Source: Hydrogenophilales bacterium
Lineage (GTDB): Bacteria; Pseudomonadota; Gammaproteobacteria; Burkholderiales; Thiobacillaceae
Assembly: GCA_011391655.1 (NCBI GenBank)
Contig: JAABQE010000221.1
Span: forward strand, 1 to 24,252
Length of the DNA stretch: 24,252 nt
Direction: 5' to 3'
Below are positions 1 to 8,954 of the stretch, piece by piece. Both the position numbers and the translations under genes were made by a program. Under the pieces are notes generated by a model. The model was given only the letters and a program-made list of their open reading frames with translations. It made no database searches and was not told where the DNA came from. Within the stretch, counting starts at the first letter, position 1. The number at the start of each line of letters is the position of its first letter.

Positions 1-1
1 C

Positions 2-724
2 AACCTGGTCGTCCCGACCAACCTCAACCTGATTCAGATCAAGCCCCTGCGCGGCACCGCGCTGATGATTTTCAATCCCGACCTGGTGTTTCTCATGGTC
101 GACAACCTGTTCGGCGGCGATGGGCGGTTCCATACGCGGGTCGAAGGGCGCGATTTCACCCAGACCGAACACCGCATCATCCAGCGCGTGCTGCATATCG
201 TGTTCGAAGCCTATTCGAAATCCTGGGAGCCGATCTACCCGGTCGAATTCGAGTTCATACGTTCCGAAATGAATACCCAGTTCGCCAATATCGCCACCCC
301 GAACGAAGTGGTGGTATCCATCACCTTCGCTATCGAACTCGGCCAGGTCAGTGGCGAAATGCATCTGTGCATGCCCTATTCGATGATCGAGCCAATCAAG
401 GATCAACTGACCAGCAGTTTGCAGGCCGAAAACCTGGAAGTGGATAAGCGCTGGATCCGCCTCATGCGGCAGCAGATCCAGATGGCCGAAGTCGAAATCA
501 TCGCTGACCTTGGCACCGCCACGATCAGCCTGCGTGACATCGTCAACATGAAAGTGGGCGATGTCATCCCACTGGATATTCCACAATCCATCGAGGCCAA
601 AGTGGACGGTGTTCCGGTAATGGAATGCGCGTATGGAAAATTTAACGGCCAGTACACCTTGCGTGTCGAGAAGCTGCTGTCCAACAGCATGAATGAGCCG
701 TCAACAGGAGACAAAAATGTCTGA
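2..724 (+). CDS. fliM: Flagellar motor switch protein FliM (5' partial)
   Basis: The frame is open from the left edge, so the true start lies outside the window. About 240 residues are visible; FliM is usually about 330, so roughly the first quarter, including the CheY-P-binding N-terminal peptide, is missing. The visible part begins with VPTNLNLIQIKPLRGT, then LVDNLFGGDG-type residues of the FliM middle (CheC-like) domain. It ends in a SpoA/FliN-like domain with ISLRDIVNMKVGDVIPLDIP. FliM forms the C-ring at the cytoplasmic face of the motor, binds phosphorylated CheY and sets rotation direction. Its stop codon overlaps the fliN start by 8 bases, so the two are probably translationally coupled. 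The identification is secure. Confidence 0.96.
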   Translation, partial: NLVVPTNLNLIQIKPLRGTALMIFNPDLVFLMVDNLFGGDGRFHTRVEGRDFTQTEHRIIQRVLHIVFEAYSKSWEPIYPVEFEFIRSEMNTQFANIATPNEVVVSITFAIELGQVSGEMHLCMPYSMIEPIKDQLTSSLQAENLEVDKRWIRLMRQQIQMAEVEIIADLGTATISLRDIVNMKVGDVIPLDIPQSIEAKVDGVPVMECAYGKFNGQYTLRVEKLLSNSMNEPSTGDKNV

Positions 725-1112
725 AGAGCTGACCCAACCGATCGCCGAAGATGACTGGGCCGCCGCCATGGCGGAACAGGCCGAACCAGTCAAACCCGCC
801 CCGGCGGTTTTCCAGGAGCTGTCCAACACCAGCAACACCAACGGCACCAGCCACGATATCGATTTCATTCTGGATATTCCGGTGTTGCTGACGGTTGAAC
901 TGGGGCGCACCAAAATCACCATCAAAAATCTGCTCCAGCTGGCGCAGGGCTCGGTGGTTGAACTTGACGGTCTGGCCGGCGAACCGATGGATGTGATGGT
1001 CAATGGCTGCCTCATCGCGCAGGGTGAGGTCGTGGTGGTGAACGACAAGTTTGGCGTGCGCCTGACCGACATCATCACCCCCGCCGAACGCATCCGGAAA
1101 CTCAACAAATGA
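717..1112 (+). CDS. fliN: Flagellar motor switch protein FliN
   Basis: 131 residues. I chose ATG 717 because an AGGAG at 706-710 sits 6 bases upstream; an in-frame start at 693 would add eight residues inside fliM and has no such site. The N-terminal third is acidic and variable (EDDWAAAMAEQAE). The C-terminal SpoA domain carries the family pattern: LLTVELGRTKITIKNLLQL, VVELDGLAGEPMDVMVNG and GEVVVVNDKFGVRLTDI. FliN forms the bottom of the C-ring together with FliM, helps bind CheY-P and docks the export ATPase complex. It overlaps fliM by 8 bases and fliO by 4 (ATGA). Confidence 0.97.
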   Translation: MSEELTQPIAEDDWAAAMAEQAEPVKPAPAVFQELSNTSNTNGTSHDIDFILDIPVLLTVELGRTKITIKNLLQLAQGSVVELDGLAGEPMDVMVNGCLIAQGEVVVVNDKFGVRLTDIITPAERIRKLNK

Positions 1113-1558
1113 AGCTGCCGACCACAGGCGTTCAACCCGGGAGCCTGCCTGCATGGCTAGTTGGTATCAGCTTCATGGGGTTGACGGCATCAGCACGCGC
1201 AGCCGACACCGCACCGGCCGTGTCCAGCGCCGGGAGCTTGCTGCAAGTCTTCATCGGTCTGGTTGCCGTTCTGCTCCTGATCTTCGGCACGGCCTGGGTC
1301 GCCAAGCGGCTCGGCGTTACGCGGGGTGGTTCGTCCAATCTGTTGCACGTCGTCAGCAGCGCCTCGGTGGGCGCGCGTGAACGGGTTGTCGTGGTTGAAA
1401 TCGGCGACAACTGGCTGGTAGTGGGTGTTGCAGCCGGCAGTGTCAATGCCCTGATGACGCTGCCCAAGGGTGAGATCCAGGCTGCGGCGCCGGCTGCTTT
1501 CAACACCAGTTTTGCGGCCAATCTGAAGCAACTGATCGAGGCACGCCGTGCGAAATAA
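1109..1558 (+). CDS. fliO: Flagellar biosynthetic protein FliO
   Basis: 149 residues. The ATG overlaps the fliN stop as ATGA. The N-terminus has a hydrophobic stretch ending near ASARA that looks like a signal peptide or anchor. A strong transmembrane helix follows at about residues 45-65 ([22 protein letters not shown]). Then comes a small cytoplasmic domain with the FliO pattern [28 protein letters not shown]. FliO is the poorly conserved helper that promotes assembly of the FliP ring in the export gate. Sequence alone would be a moderate match, but position between fliN and fliP makes it firm. Confidence 0.92.
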   Translation: MKLPTTGVQPGSLPAWLVGISFMGLTASARAADTAPAVSSAGSLLQVFIGLVAVLLLIFGTAWVAKRLGVTRGGSSNLLHVVSSASVGARERVVVVEIGDNWLVVGVAAGSVNALMTLPKGEIQAAAPAAFNTSFAANLKQLIEARRAK

Positions 1559-2297
1559 GTGGCTAGCCCGAGGCGTGGTCGCGCTGGCGCTGGTACTGCC
1601 GACCCTCGCGCTCGCCCAGACGGCAGGCCTGCCTGCACTCACCAGCACCCCGGGTGCAGGCGGAGGGCAAACCTACACGCTCAGCTTGCAAACCCTGCTG
1701 CTGCTGACCTCGCTGTCATTTCTGCCTGCCGCACTGCTGATGATGACGAGCTTCACCCGCATCATCATCGTGCTGTCGCTGCTGCGCCAGGCGCTGGGCA
1801 CCCAGTCGTCGCCGCCGAATCAGGTATTGATCGGACTGTCGCTGTTTTTGACCCTGTTTGTGATGGGCCCCACCCTCGACAAAATCTACGTCGAGGCGTA
1901 TCAGCCCCTGTCCGAGAACCGCATCCAGATGGGCGAGGCGCTGGACAAAGGCGCCGCTCCGTTGCGCACATTCATGCTCAAGCAGACGCGTGAAACCGAC
2001 CTCGCCCTGTTCGTGAAAATGTCCAAATCGGCACCGCTCAAATCGGCTGCCGACGTGCCCATGCGCGTGCTCATCCCCGCCTACATCACCAGCGAACTCA
2101 AAACCGCTTTCCAGATCGGCTTCGCCGTCTTTATTCCCTTCCTCATCATCGACATGGTCGTCGCCAGCATCCTGATGGCGATGGGCATGATGATGGTGTC
2201 ACCCGCCATTGTGTCGCTGCCCTTCAAGATCATTCTGTTCGTGCTGGTTGACGGCTGGAATCTGTTGCTGGGTTCGCTCGCACAAAGCTTTTATTAA
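1548..2297 (+). CDS. fliP: Flagellar export gate protein FliP
   Basis: 249 residues, the usual length. The start is GTG 1548, overlapping the end of fliO by 11 bases, with GAGG at 1538-1541 six bases upstream. A cleavable signal peptide ([12 protein letters not shown]) is typical of FliP. Family landmarks include [23 protein letters not shown], a periplasmic loop, and the C-terminal [17 protein letters not shown] with [20 protein letters not shown]. FliP forms the core of the FliP5Q4R1 export channel in the inner membrane, through which rod, hook and filament subunits pass. The start codon and overlap suggest coupling to fliO. Confidence 0.97.
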   Translation: MRNKWLARGVVALALVLPTLALAQTAGLPALTSTPGAGGGQTYTLSLQTLLLLTSLSFLPAALLMMTSFTRIIIVLSLLRQALGTQSSPPNQVLIGLSLFLTLFVMGPTLDKIYVEAYQPLSENRIQMGEALDKGAAPLRTFMLKQTRETDLALFVKMSKSAPLKSAADVPMRVLIPAYITSELKTAFQIGFAVFIPFLIIDMVVASILMAMGMMMVSPAIVSLPFKIILFVLVDGWNLLLGSLAQSFY

Positions 2298-2323
2298 CGT
2301 CTATTAACCAGCGGAGCGCCGCC

Positions 2324-2593
2324 ATGACACCCGAAAGCGTAATGACCATCGGCCGTACCGCACTGGAAACCACCATTCTGGTCGCATCGCCGGTTCTGCT
2401 CGTCACCCTGGTGGCCGGCCTCATCATCAGCATTTTCCAGGCGGCCACCCAGATCAACGACGCCAGCCTGTCGTTCATCCCCAAAGTCCTTGCCGTGCTC
2501 GCCACCTTTGCCATCGCCGGCCCCTGGATGCTGACCGTAATGACCGATTACATGCGACGCGTGCTCACCGGCCTGCCGGGCATCATCAGTTAA
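2324..2593 (+). CDS. fliQ: Flagellar export gate protein FliQ
   Basis: 89 residues, exactly the usual size. Two transmembrane helices are visible: one ending in LVTLVAGLIISIFQAATQI and a second in VLAVLATFAIAGPWML. The conserved QINDASLSFIPK segment lies between them. FliQ wraps FliP/FliR in the export gate. A GGAG at 2313-2316 precedes the ATG by 7 bases. It lies 26 bases after fliP; that gap contains TATTAAC twice in a row, with no evident function. Confidence 0.97.
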   Translation: MTPESVMTIGRTALETTILVASPVLLVTLVAGLIISIFQAATQINDASLSFIPKVLAVLATFAIAGPWMLTVMTDYMRRVLTGLPGIIS

Positions 2594-2637
2594 CGCTATC
2601 AGCCAACGCAATCAGTTACTGACACCCAACTCCCCGC

Positions 2638-3432
2638 ATGATCAGTCTCACCGATGCCCAGCTCAACACCTGGCTCATCAGCTTTGTCTGGCCCCTGGTC
2701 CGCATTCTTGGTCTGATCATGGTGGCGCCGATATTCGGTCACCGCTCCGTCCCCGCGCGCGTCAAAATCGGGCTGGGTGTGTTTATTGCCCTGATCGTTT
2801 CCCCCGCCCTGCCGCCGCTGCCTGATGTCGGGCTGGGCTCATGGCAAGGTTTGTTCATCCTGGTGCAGCAGCTGCTCATCGGCATCGCCATCGGCTTTGT
2901 CATGCGCGTGACGTTTGCCGCGGTTGAAGCCGCCGGGGAAATTGTTGGCTTGCAAATGGGTCTGGGGTTCGCGTCGTTCTTCGACCCGCAAAGTGCGGGG
3001 CAAACGCTGGTACTCGCGCGCTTTTTCAATCTGCTGGCGATGCTGGTGTTTCTGGCGATCAATGCCCATCTACTGCTGATCGGCGTACTGGTCGACAGCT
3101 TTCAAACACTGCCCATCAGCACCCAGCCCGTTGCTGTGGCGGGCTTTTTCAAGCTCGCCTCGTTCGGATCGACTGTGTTTGCGGTGGGGTTACAACTGGC
3201 CTTGCCCTTGATCGCCATCCTGCTCATGACCAACCTTGCGCTGGGCATACTGACGCGTTCCGCGCCCCAGCTCAACATCTTTGCGATCGGCTTTCCCATC
3301 ACCCTGGGCGTGGGACTGATCGTGCTCGACATCATGCTGCCCTACTTCGCCCCCCAGTTCGAGCACATGATCCAGAATGGGTTCAAGGCGACGGCTGACG
3401 TCATCCACGCCCTGGGGGAAAATGGGCGCTGA
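2638..3432 (+). CDS. fliR: Flagellar export gate protein FliR
   Basis: 264 residues, normal for FliR. It is strongly hydrophobic with about six predicted membrane segments. Landmarks are an N-terminus MISLTDAQLNTWLISFVWP followed by PIFG..SVPARVKIGL, and later EIVGLQMGLGFASFFDPQ and LALGILTRSAPQLNIFAIGFP. FliR is the single-copy gate subunit that closes the FliP/FliQ ring and contacts FlhB. The bases before the ATG (ACTCCCCGC) contain no evident ribosome binding site, although the protein start matches the family well. It is the last gene on this strand; flhB does not follow, and the convergent cheZ begins 22 bases later. Confidence 0.97.
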   Translation: MISLTDAQLNTWLISFVWPLVRILGLIMVAPIFGHRSVPARVKIGLGVFIALIVSPALPPLPDVGLGSWQGLFILVQQLLIGIAIGFVMRVTFAAVEAAGEIVGLQMGLGFASFFDPQSAGQTLVLARFFNLLAMLVFLAINAHLLLIGVLVDSFQTLPISTQPVAVAGFFKLASFGSTVFAVGLQLALPLIAILLMTNLALGILTRSAPQLNIFAIGFPITLGVGLIVLDIMLPYFAPQFEHMIQNGFKATADVIHALGENGR

Positions 3433-3454
3433 ATACTATTTGATTTAAATTGAA
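3433..3454. other. 22-base gap where two convergent operons meet
   Basis: The stop codons of fliR (+) and cheZ (-) are separated by only 22 AT-rich bases. The gap and its edges hold a weak 5-base inverted repeat (TGATT...AATCA, seven-base loop) with no G+C-rich stem. I see no convincing intrinsic terminator for either operon, so the transcripts may read into each other or stop by another mechanism. Confidence 0.6.
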
Positions 3455-4129
3455 TCAGAAACCGAGGCTGTCCAGCAAATCATCGACCTGGCTCTGATCA
3501 GCCACCACGTCGTTCTTGCCTTCCGGGTTGATTTGCGGGCCGTTGAGCAACGTATTATCGGTCTCACGTTTCACTTCAGAGGGGGCGTAATCAATCAAGA
3601 ACTGCACCAACTGGCTCTCAAGACTGTGCGCCAGATCCGTCACCTTGCGGATCACCTGGCCAGTGAGATCCTGGAAGTCCTGCGCCATCATGATGTCGAG
3701 CAACTGCTGCTTGGTGGCATTCGTATCTTGTTGCATATCGACCAGGCACTGCATGGTCAGGGTCGCCATGTCACGGTAACTGGCCTCAGAAAACGGCGCT
3801 GCGAACGTGGTTTTCCAACCCTTCAATACTTCGGTTGCCCCCGCGTCAATCCGTTCCTGCAAGGGGATGGCGGTATCGGTGGCGTTCAACACGCGTTGTG
3901 CCGCCTGCTCGGTCATGCGCGCCACATAGTTCAGGCGATCACGCACATCGGGCATGTCCACCGAGGCTTTTTCCAGCACCTTGTCCAGACCCAACTCACG
4001 CAAGCTGTCGTGCAGGCCTCGGGTCATTTGTCCAACCCGTGCCAGCATTTCACCCTGCTCGCACGCCTCGGGCTTTACACCAACAGGGGTTGCGGCAAGT
4101 CCACTGGACTCAGGAAATTGCGTATTCAC
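3455..4129 (-). CDS. cheZ: CheY-P phosphatase CheZ
   Basis: 224 residues from GTG 4129; E. coli CheZ has 214. The longer frame opening at ATG 4243 would lie 110 bases inside cheY in another frame and add CheZ-unlike sequence, so I prefer GTG 4129, two bases before the cheY stop in map order. The long helical hairpin is present. The catalytic segment DFQDLTGQVI puts Asp154 and Gln158 where E. coli has Asp143 and Gln147. The C-terminal CheY-binding peptide QVDDLLDSLGF ends the protein. CheZ speeds loss of the phosphate from CheY-P and ends the tumble or reversal signal. It overlaps or abuts cheY, so they are probably coupled. Confidence 0.95.
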   Translation of the reverse strand: MNTQFPESSGLAATPVGVKPEACEQGEMLARVGQMTRGLHDSLRELGLDKVLEKASVDMPDVRDRLNYVARMTEQAAQRVLNATDTAIPLQERIDAGATEVLKGWKTTFAAPFSEASYRDMATLTMQCLVDMQQDTNATKQQLLDIMMAQDFQDLTGQVIRKVTDLAHSLESQLVQFLIDYAPSEVKRETDNTLLNGPQINPEGKNDVVADQSQVDDLLDSLGF

Positions 4130-4130
4130 G

Positions 4131-4529
4131 TCAACCCCCGGCTTTTTCAAGTTTTTCGAAAATCTTGCCGAGTTTTTCGTCCAGGGTGGCCGCGGTAAAG
4201 GGCTTGACGACATAGCCATTGGCGCCTGCCTGAGCCGCTGCAATGATGTTTTCCTTTTTGGCTTCAGCCGTCACCATTAATACCGGCAGCTTCGACAACG
4301 CGGGATCCGCGCGTATCGTCTGCAACATGGTCAGGCCATCCATGTTGGGCATGTTCCAGTCCGACACAACGAAGTCGAAGTTGCCCGCTCTCAATTTGGC
4401 CAGACCATCCACGCCATCCTCTGCTTCCTCAACGTTGGCATACCCCAACTCTTTAAGCAGATTCCGTACGATGCGCCGCATGGTGGAAAAGTCGTCTACT
4501 ACTAAAAATTTTGTATTCGGATCGGCCAT
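4131..4529 (-). CDS. cheY: Chemotaxis response regulator CheY
   Basis: 132 residues from ATG 4529, chosen because GGAG lies 7 bases upstream and [13 protein letters not shown] is a typical CheY beginning; ATGs at 4541 and 4586 would add non-family residues. All receiver residues fall at the E. coli numbers: Asp12, Asp13, the phosphorylated Asp57 ([12 protein letters not shown]), Thr87, Tyr106 and Lys109. CheY is phosphorylated by CheA and then binds FliM/FliN to change rotation. A 95-base gap separates it from cheB and contains a good sigma-28 promoter candidate, so cheY and cheZ can probably be expressed apart from the rest of the operon. Confidence 0.97.
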   Translation of the reverse strand: MADPNTKFLVVDDFSTMRRIVRNLLKELGYANVEEAEDGVDGLAKLRAGNFDFVVSDWNMPNMDGLTMLQTIRADPALSKLPVLMVTAEAKKENIIAAAQAGANGYVVKPFTAATLDEKLGKIFEKLEKAGG

Positions 4530-4565
4530 GCCGCGCTCCATTGATGCATTAGTAAAGTGGGTGGT

Positions 4566-4592
4566 TAAACGGCATGCAGGCGTCAAACTTAA
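4566..4592 (-). promoter_or_regulatory. Putative sigma-28 (FliA) promoter for cheYZ
   Basis: Read on the - strand: TTAAGTTT (4592-4585), an 11-base spacer, then GCCGTTTA (4573-4566). The enterobacterial FliA consensus is TAAAGTTT-N11-GCCGATAA, so this matches 7/8 and 6/8 with the exact spacer. It lies in the cheB-cheY gap, about 37 bases before the cheY ATG, which leaves a short leader containing the GGAG site. The base match is directly visible; promoter function is inferred. Confidence 0.7.
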
Positions 4593-4624
4593 GCCAGCAC
4601 GCCCTCTAAAGCAGAATCAAAAGT

Positions 4625-5695
4625 TTATACCCGCATTGCCCGATTGCCGTGCGCTGCGAAAAAGGCCATCACCCGGCCCGGCAGTTCATTCAGGGGGCCG
4701 ACTTCGTGCGTCCCGCCCATGGCGATGGCTTCTTTCGGCATGCCGAATACAACGCATGTCGCCTCGTCCTGCGCCAGGTTGTAGGCGCCTGCATTTTTCA
4801 TTTCCAGCATACCGGCCGCGCCATCCTTGCCCATCCCCGTAAGAATCACGCCGACTGCATTTTTGCCCGCGTTGATCGCGGCCGACCGGAACAGCACGTC
4901 AACCGAGGGACGATGGCGGTTGACCGGTTCGCTCTGGTCTATCTTCGTCATATAGTTCGCGCCGCTGCGCACCAGCGTCAAATGGGAATGGCCGGGCGCA
5001 AGATAGGCGTGGCCAGGCAGGATCCGCTCGCCCCCTTCCGCTTCCTTGACCGAAATCTTGCACAGCTTGTCGAGACGGTTGGCGAATGAACGGGTGAAAC
5101 CCTCCGGCATATGCTGGGTAATCAAAATACCCGGACAATCAGACGGCAGTTGCACCAGAAAATCCTTGATCGCCTCCGTGCCGCCGGTGGAGGCGCCAAT
5201 GATGATCAGCTTTTCGCTACTGATGAACGGGTTACGCACCGACGCCAGCGCAGCACCGCCCTGCCCTTGCGCATGAGGCAGCGCACGCACCTTGATCTTC
5301 GCGCGCGCGGCAATGCGGATTTTGTCTGCGATCAGTTCAGTGTATTCGAGCATGCCGCTCTGGATAGATAGCTTCGGTTTGGTGACGAAATCAACCGCGC
5401 CCAGTTCCAGTGCCCGCATCGTGATATCCGACCCACGCTCAGTCAACGACGACACCATCACCACCGGCATCGGGCGCAAGCGCATCAAGCGATCCAGAAA
5501 ATCCAGACCGTCCATCTTCGGCATTTCGACGTCCAGCGTCAGCACATCGGGATTGGTTTGCTTGATGAGGTCGCGCGCCACCAGCGGATCGGGAGCCGCA
5601 CCGACCACTTCCATGTCGGGCTGGCTATTGATGATTTCCGTCATCACGCCGCGTATCAGCGCCGAATCATCCACAATCAGAACCTTGATTTTCAT
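4625..5695 (-). CDS. cheB: Protein-glutamate methylesterase/glutaminase CheB
   Basis: 356 residues from ATG 5695; an in-frame GTG at 5704 is only three bases from the GGAAAG site, which is spaced correctly (8 bases) for the ATG. The N-terminal receiver has Asp9, Asp10 and phosphorylated Asp55 ([12 protein letters not shown]). After a linker (about 130-155) comes the methylesterase domain with the triad Ser169 ([11 protein letters not shown]), His195 ([10 protein letters not shown]) and Asp291 ([10 protein letters not shown]), each five residues on from E. coli numbering. CheB removes methyl groups from, or deamidates, MCP glutamyl sites when phosphorylated by CheA. It follows cheD by 35 bases. 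Confidence 0.97.
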   Translation of the reverse strand: MKIKVLIVDDSALIRGVMTEIINSQPDMEVVGAAPDPLVARDLIKQTNPDVLTLDVEMPKMDGLDFLDRLMRLRPMPVVMVSSLTERGSDITMRALELGAVDFVTKPKLSIQSGMLEYTELIADKIRIAARAKIKVRALPHAQGQGGAALASVRNPFISSEKLIIIGASTGGTEAIKDFLVQLPSDCPGILITQHMPEGFTRSFANRLDKLCKISVKEAEGGERILPGHAYLAPGHSHLTLVRSGANYMTKIDQSEPVNRHRPSVDVLFRSAAINAGKNAVGVILTGMGKDGAAGMLEMKNAGAYNLAQDEATCVVFGMPKEAIAMGGTHEVGPLNELPGRVMAFFAAHGNRAMRV

Positions 5696-5730
5696 GCCAA
5701 ACACTTTCCGGGGCTCGCCCTTGCAAACAG

Positions 5731-6336
5731 TCAGTTCAAATCGATTTCATCATCGATTGGGTTGGCCTGGAGTCGGCTCGCATAGTCATGCTCGCGCCGA
5801 ACCAGCGTGTAATTGTTGAGTTGGATCAGTTTTTTGACCAAAACCTTGCCGGTTTCGGGAAAGAAATACACCTTGCGCGGGTGAATGTCATTCAGATCCT
5901 CGGCCAGGATGCGGATATTCACATCCCGCAAATAATCGCGTACGAACTGGGCATTACGCTCACCCACATTGATGCTGGTAAAACCCCGCAGCACATTGCC
6001 GCCACCGAATACTTTGGCATCCAGGTTCTCGCGTTTGGCACCAGCCTTGAGGAGTTGATTGATCAATACCTCCATTGCATAACTGCCATAGCGCATCGAC
6101 GAAGCCGACGCGCTGCCTGACTCGCCCCCTTCTGGCAACATGAAATGGTTCATGCCGCCCATTCCCGAGACACGGTCGCGAATACACGCTGCCACGCAAG
6201 ACCCCAGAACCGTCACAATCAGCATCGGCTTGCCGGTGAAATAATATTCGCCCGGTAATATTTTGGCTGCCTCGCAATCAAAATTACGGTCGTAATACAA
6301 ATTGGTTGCCAGATGCTCTTCTATCGCCGGATTCAC
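5731..6336 (-). CDS. cheD: Chemoreceptor glutamine deamidase CheD
   Basis: 201 residues. The start is GTG 6336, overlapping the cheR stop as GTGA, so translation is probably coupled. CheD signatures are [11 protein letters not shown] with the nucleophile Cys47, [13 protein letters not shown] with His64, and later [10 protein letters not shown] and a C-terminal segment of the family. The enzyme converts specific receptor glutamines to glutamates; in some bacteria it also stimulates CheC. No cheC is seen here, and CheZ supplies phosphatase activity, so the deamidase role is the likelier one. It lies between cheR and cheB, the usual place in betaproteobacterial che clusters. Confidence 0.95.
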   Translation of the reverse strand: MNPAIEEHLATNLYYDRNFDCEAAKILPGEYYFTGKPMLIVTVLGSCVAACIRDRVSGMGGMNHFMLPEGGESGSASASSMRYGSYAMEVLINQLLKAGAKRENLDAKVFGGGNVLRGFTSINVGERNAQFVRDYLRDVNIRILAEDLNDIHPRKVYFFPETGKVLVKKLIQLNNYTLVRREHDYASRLQANPIDDEIDLN

Positions 6337-7202
6337 AAAGCCGTCCCTGCACGCACCACACGCTGATCCAGTTCATACACCGTCTTGCCACGCAGTTTCA
6401 GCGCATCGGACACGTACATGAAATTTTCGGAATGGCCGGCAAACAGCAAACCATCCGGCTTCATCAGCGGCACAAACCGCGAAAGTATTTTGCTTTGTGT
6501 CGGTTTATCGAAATAAATCATTACGTTGCGGCAAAAAATCACATCAAACTGGCCACTGACTGGCCAACTGCTCGCCAGCAAGTTCAGGGTTTTGAATGTA
6601 ATCAACTGGCGCAACTCGGGGCGCACCCGCACCATGCCGGCACGGCTACCTTTTCCGCGCAAAAAGAAGCGCCTGGCACGATCCTTCTGCATTTTGTCCA
6701 GCCGATCGACCGTGTAAATTCCATTTGCGCCCGCTTCAAGCACGTTGGTATCGATGTCCGTGGCAATAATGCTGACCGGCGGCGTCATCGTATTAAACGC
6801 TTCGCACATCGTCATCGCGATCGAATAAGGCTCCTCTCCGGTTGAACTGGCAGAGCACCAGATCGTCAGCGGTTGTTTCGCCTTGAGCGCATGCTCGGCC
6901 AGAATCGGAAAATGATGCGCTTCACGAAAAAATGACGTCAGATTGGTCGTCAGCGCATTGGTGAAAGCTTCCCACTCATCGCTGTCGCGTCCACTTTCAA
7001 GGCCATCGAGATAGTCCTCGAACGAGTTCAAACCCTTGGCCCGCAGGCGACGCGCCAGTCGGCTATACACCATCTCCTGCTTGCTTTCGGCCAATGAAAT
7101 ACCGGCCTGCCGGTAAATCAGCGCACGCACCCTGGCAAAGTCGCGTGGCGTGAATGTAAAAACCTTGCTGCTATCCGGCGTGTTGTTCGACATCGAGGTC
7201 AT
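6333..7202 (-). CDS. cheR: Chemotaxis protein methyltransferase CheR
   Basis: 289 residues from ATG 7202; ATG 7193 (MSNNTP) is an equally possible start, and neither has a strong ribosome binding site (an AGGAG lies about 19 bases upstream of 7202). The N-terminal helical domain (about 15-90) ends in TTNLTSFFRE. The SAM-dependent domain shows CSASSTGEEPYSIAM (116-130), the acidic ATDIDTNVL (147-155) and FCRNVMIYF (223-231). CheR methylates MCP glutamates using S-adenosylmethionine. Two MCPs in this cluster end in WEEF-type pentapeptides, the kind that CheR docks to in enteric bacteria. Confidence 0.97.
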   Translation of the reverse strand: MTSMSNNTPDSSKVFTFTPRDFARVRALIYRQAGISLAESKQEMVYSRLARRLRAKGLNSFEDYLDGLESGRDSDEWEAFTNALTTNLTSFFREAHHFPILAEHALKAKQPLTIWCSASSTGEEPYSIAMTMCEAFNTMTPPVSIIATDIDTNVLEAGANGIYTVDRLDKMQKDRARRFFLRGKGSRAGMVRVRPELRQLITFKTLNLLASSWPVSGQFDVIFCRNVMIYFDKPTQSKILSRFVPLMKPDGLLFAGHSENFMYVSDALKLRGKTVYELDQRVVRAGTAL

Positions 7203-7249
7203 GTTCAGGCTATTGGCCCACGCTCCTGCTTCTCAGCATGGAGCGCGGT

Positions 7250-8908
7250 TCACGCAGTCAATCGGGGAAGCGCCGCTCCGGCTCGACCGCCCTGCGAAGA
7301 AGCGGGATTTCCCCCACGACTGGATCCGCCCTGCCCGCGCACCAGTTTGAAGGTGTTCACCAATTGCGCCAGCTTGGCAGACTCATGCTGCAGGCTCTCG
7401 GCTGCTGCTGCGGACTCTTCCACCAACGCAGCATTCTGCTGGGTCATTTCATCCATCTGGCTCACAGCCTGGTTAATTTGTGCGATACCCGCACTTTGCT
7501 CCTGACTGGCCGCTGCACTTCCACCCATGATCTCCACGACCAGTTGCACCGACGTCACCACATCATCAATCGCGTCACCCGCTTCGTTCACCAGTTTTCG
7601 ACCCAACTCGACCTGAGACACCGAATCGACAATCAGGGTCTTGATTTCTTTCGCTGCACCAGCGCTGCGTTGTGCCAAATGACGCACCTCAGCTGCCACG
7701 ACAGCAAACCCGCGTCCCTGCTCACCGGCGCGCGCTGCTTCCACCGCAGCATTCAAGGCCAGAATATTGGTCTGGAACGCAATGCCGTCAATCACGCCAA
7801 TGATGTCGGCAATCTTGCGCGAGCTGTTATTGATCGAGGCCATGGTTTCAATGACCTTGCCGACCACTTCCCCGCCCTGCACGGCGATATCAGCGGTCGA
7901 AGACACCAGTTTGCTGGCCATGTGGGAATTGGTTGCGTTTTCTTGAACCGTGCTGGTCAACTCTTCCATCGAACTGGCTGTTTCTTCCAGGCTTGAGGCC
8001 TGCGATTCGGTGCGATTGGACAAGTCAGCATTACCCCTGGCGATCTCCTGCGCACCCAGATTCACCGTTTCGGTGCTCTCCTTGATCTGCCCGACCAGCA
8101 ATTTGGTGTTGTTCTGCAGTACCCGCAAAGATTGCATCAACGAGGCAATCTCGGCCGCACCACTGGCTGCAATCCGTCCGGTCAGGTCGCCTGCGCTCAT
8201 GCGTTCAATATCGTGCCCGGCATTCTGCAAAGGCAACACGACACTCCGGTATGACAACACACCAAACACCCCGGCCATCGGCACCCCCAGGGCGGCAATC
8301 ACCATCAGGCCAATCAAGTAAGACGTGCTCTCACTGCTCATGGCCAGCCAGGCCAGAATGCCGATCACCCCAAACAACGCCGCCATTGCGCTCACCGCCA
8401 GCGTCAGCAGGGTCTTGATGGAATAGGCTTTCACCAGACCGCTACGCTGCAACAAGGTCGGCTTCACCACATTACCGTCCTGGATCCTGATGCTTGTGTC
8501 GCCTGCCTTGATTGCCCGGTACGCGCTATCCGCAGCCTGGATTTGCGCCCGGCTGGGTTTGATCCGGATTGAACTGTATCCGATCACTTTGCGGTTCTCG
8601 ATGATGGGCGCGGCATTGGCCTCAACCCAATAATGGTCGCCGTTTTTACACCGGTTCTTGACCATCCCGGTCCACGCTTTGCCGCTCTTCAGACTGTGCC
8701 AGAAATCCGCGAACGCCTCGACCGGCATATCCGGATGACGCACGATATTCTGCGGCGCCCCCAACAGCTCGTCTTCGCTGAACCCACTGACATCCATGAA
8801 GGTCTGATTGATATAGGTAATGTTGCCGTGCAAATCGGTTCTCGAGACGATTACTTCGTCTTCTTGCAGAACATATTCAACATTGGTCACGGGCAGATTG
8901 GATCGCAT
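7250..8908 (-). CDS. aer: Aer-like PAS-domain aerotaxis/energy receptor (MCP)
   Basis: 552 residues. The ATG has AAAGGA six bases upstream. The N-terminal PAS domain (about 10-120) closely follows E. coli Aer: NIVRHPDMP gives Arg57, His58 and Asp60 at the same numbers as Aer FAD-pocket residues, then [18 protein letters not shown]. There is no periplasmic domain; two adjacent hydrophobic segments (about 165-190 and 197-219) form a membrane hairpin. A HAMP domain and a signalling domain with the conserved tip [20 protein letters not shown] follow. It should sense redox or oxygen through FAD and signal to CheA/CheW. It ends in PRLTA, without the CheR/CheB tether, as Aer does. The symbol rests on similarity; ligand is inferred. 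Confidence 0.88.
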   Translation of the reverse strand: MRSNLPVTNVEYVLQEDEVIVSRTDLHGNITYINQTFMDVSGFSEDELLGAPQNIVRHPDMPVEAFADFWHSLKSGKAWTGMVKNRCKNGDHYWVEANAAPIIENRKVIGYSSIRIKPSRAQIQAADSAYRAIKAGDTSIRIQDGNVVKPTLLQRSGLVKAYSIKTLLTLAVSAMAALFGVIGILAWLAMSSESTSYLIGLMVIAALGVPMAGVFGVLSYRSVVLPLQNAGHDIERMSAGDLTGRIAASGAAEIASLMQSLRVLQNNTKLLVGQIKESTETVNLGAQEIARGNADLSNRTESQASSLEETASSMEELTSTVQENATNSHMASKLVSSTADIAVQGGEVVGKVIETMASINNSSRKIADIIGVIDGIAFQTNILALNAAVEAARAGEQGRGFAVVAAEVRHLAQRSAGAAKEIKTLIVDSVSQVELGRKLVNEAGDAIDDVVTSVQLVVEIMGGSAAASQEQSAGIAQINQAVSQMDEMTQQNAALVEESAAAAESLQHESAKLAQLVNTFKLVRGQGGSSRGGNPASSQGGRAGAALPRLTA

Positions 8909-8954
8909 GGTTGTCCTTTATTAATTGCTCAAACTGCTCAAACTGAATTCAAAA

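Noticed and set aside
3533..4198. Long + strand open frame of 221 codons opposite cheZ
   Set aside because: Antisense to a clear cheZ/cheY pair, no ribosome binding site seen, composition (His/Arg/Leu rich) typical of a shadow frame.
4130..4243. Upstream extension of cheZ to ATG 4243
   Set aside because: It lies wholly inside the cheY coding sequence in another frame and adds residues unlike CheZ; GTG 4129 gives a normal length.
8929..8946. Tandem CTCAAACTG repeat between two MCP genes
   Set aside because: Two nine-base units only; too short to assign a role.
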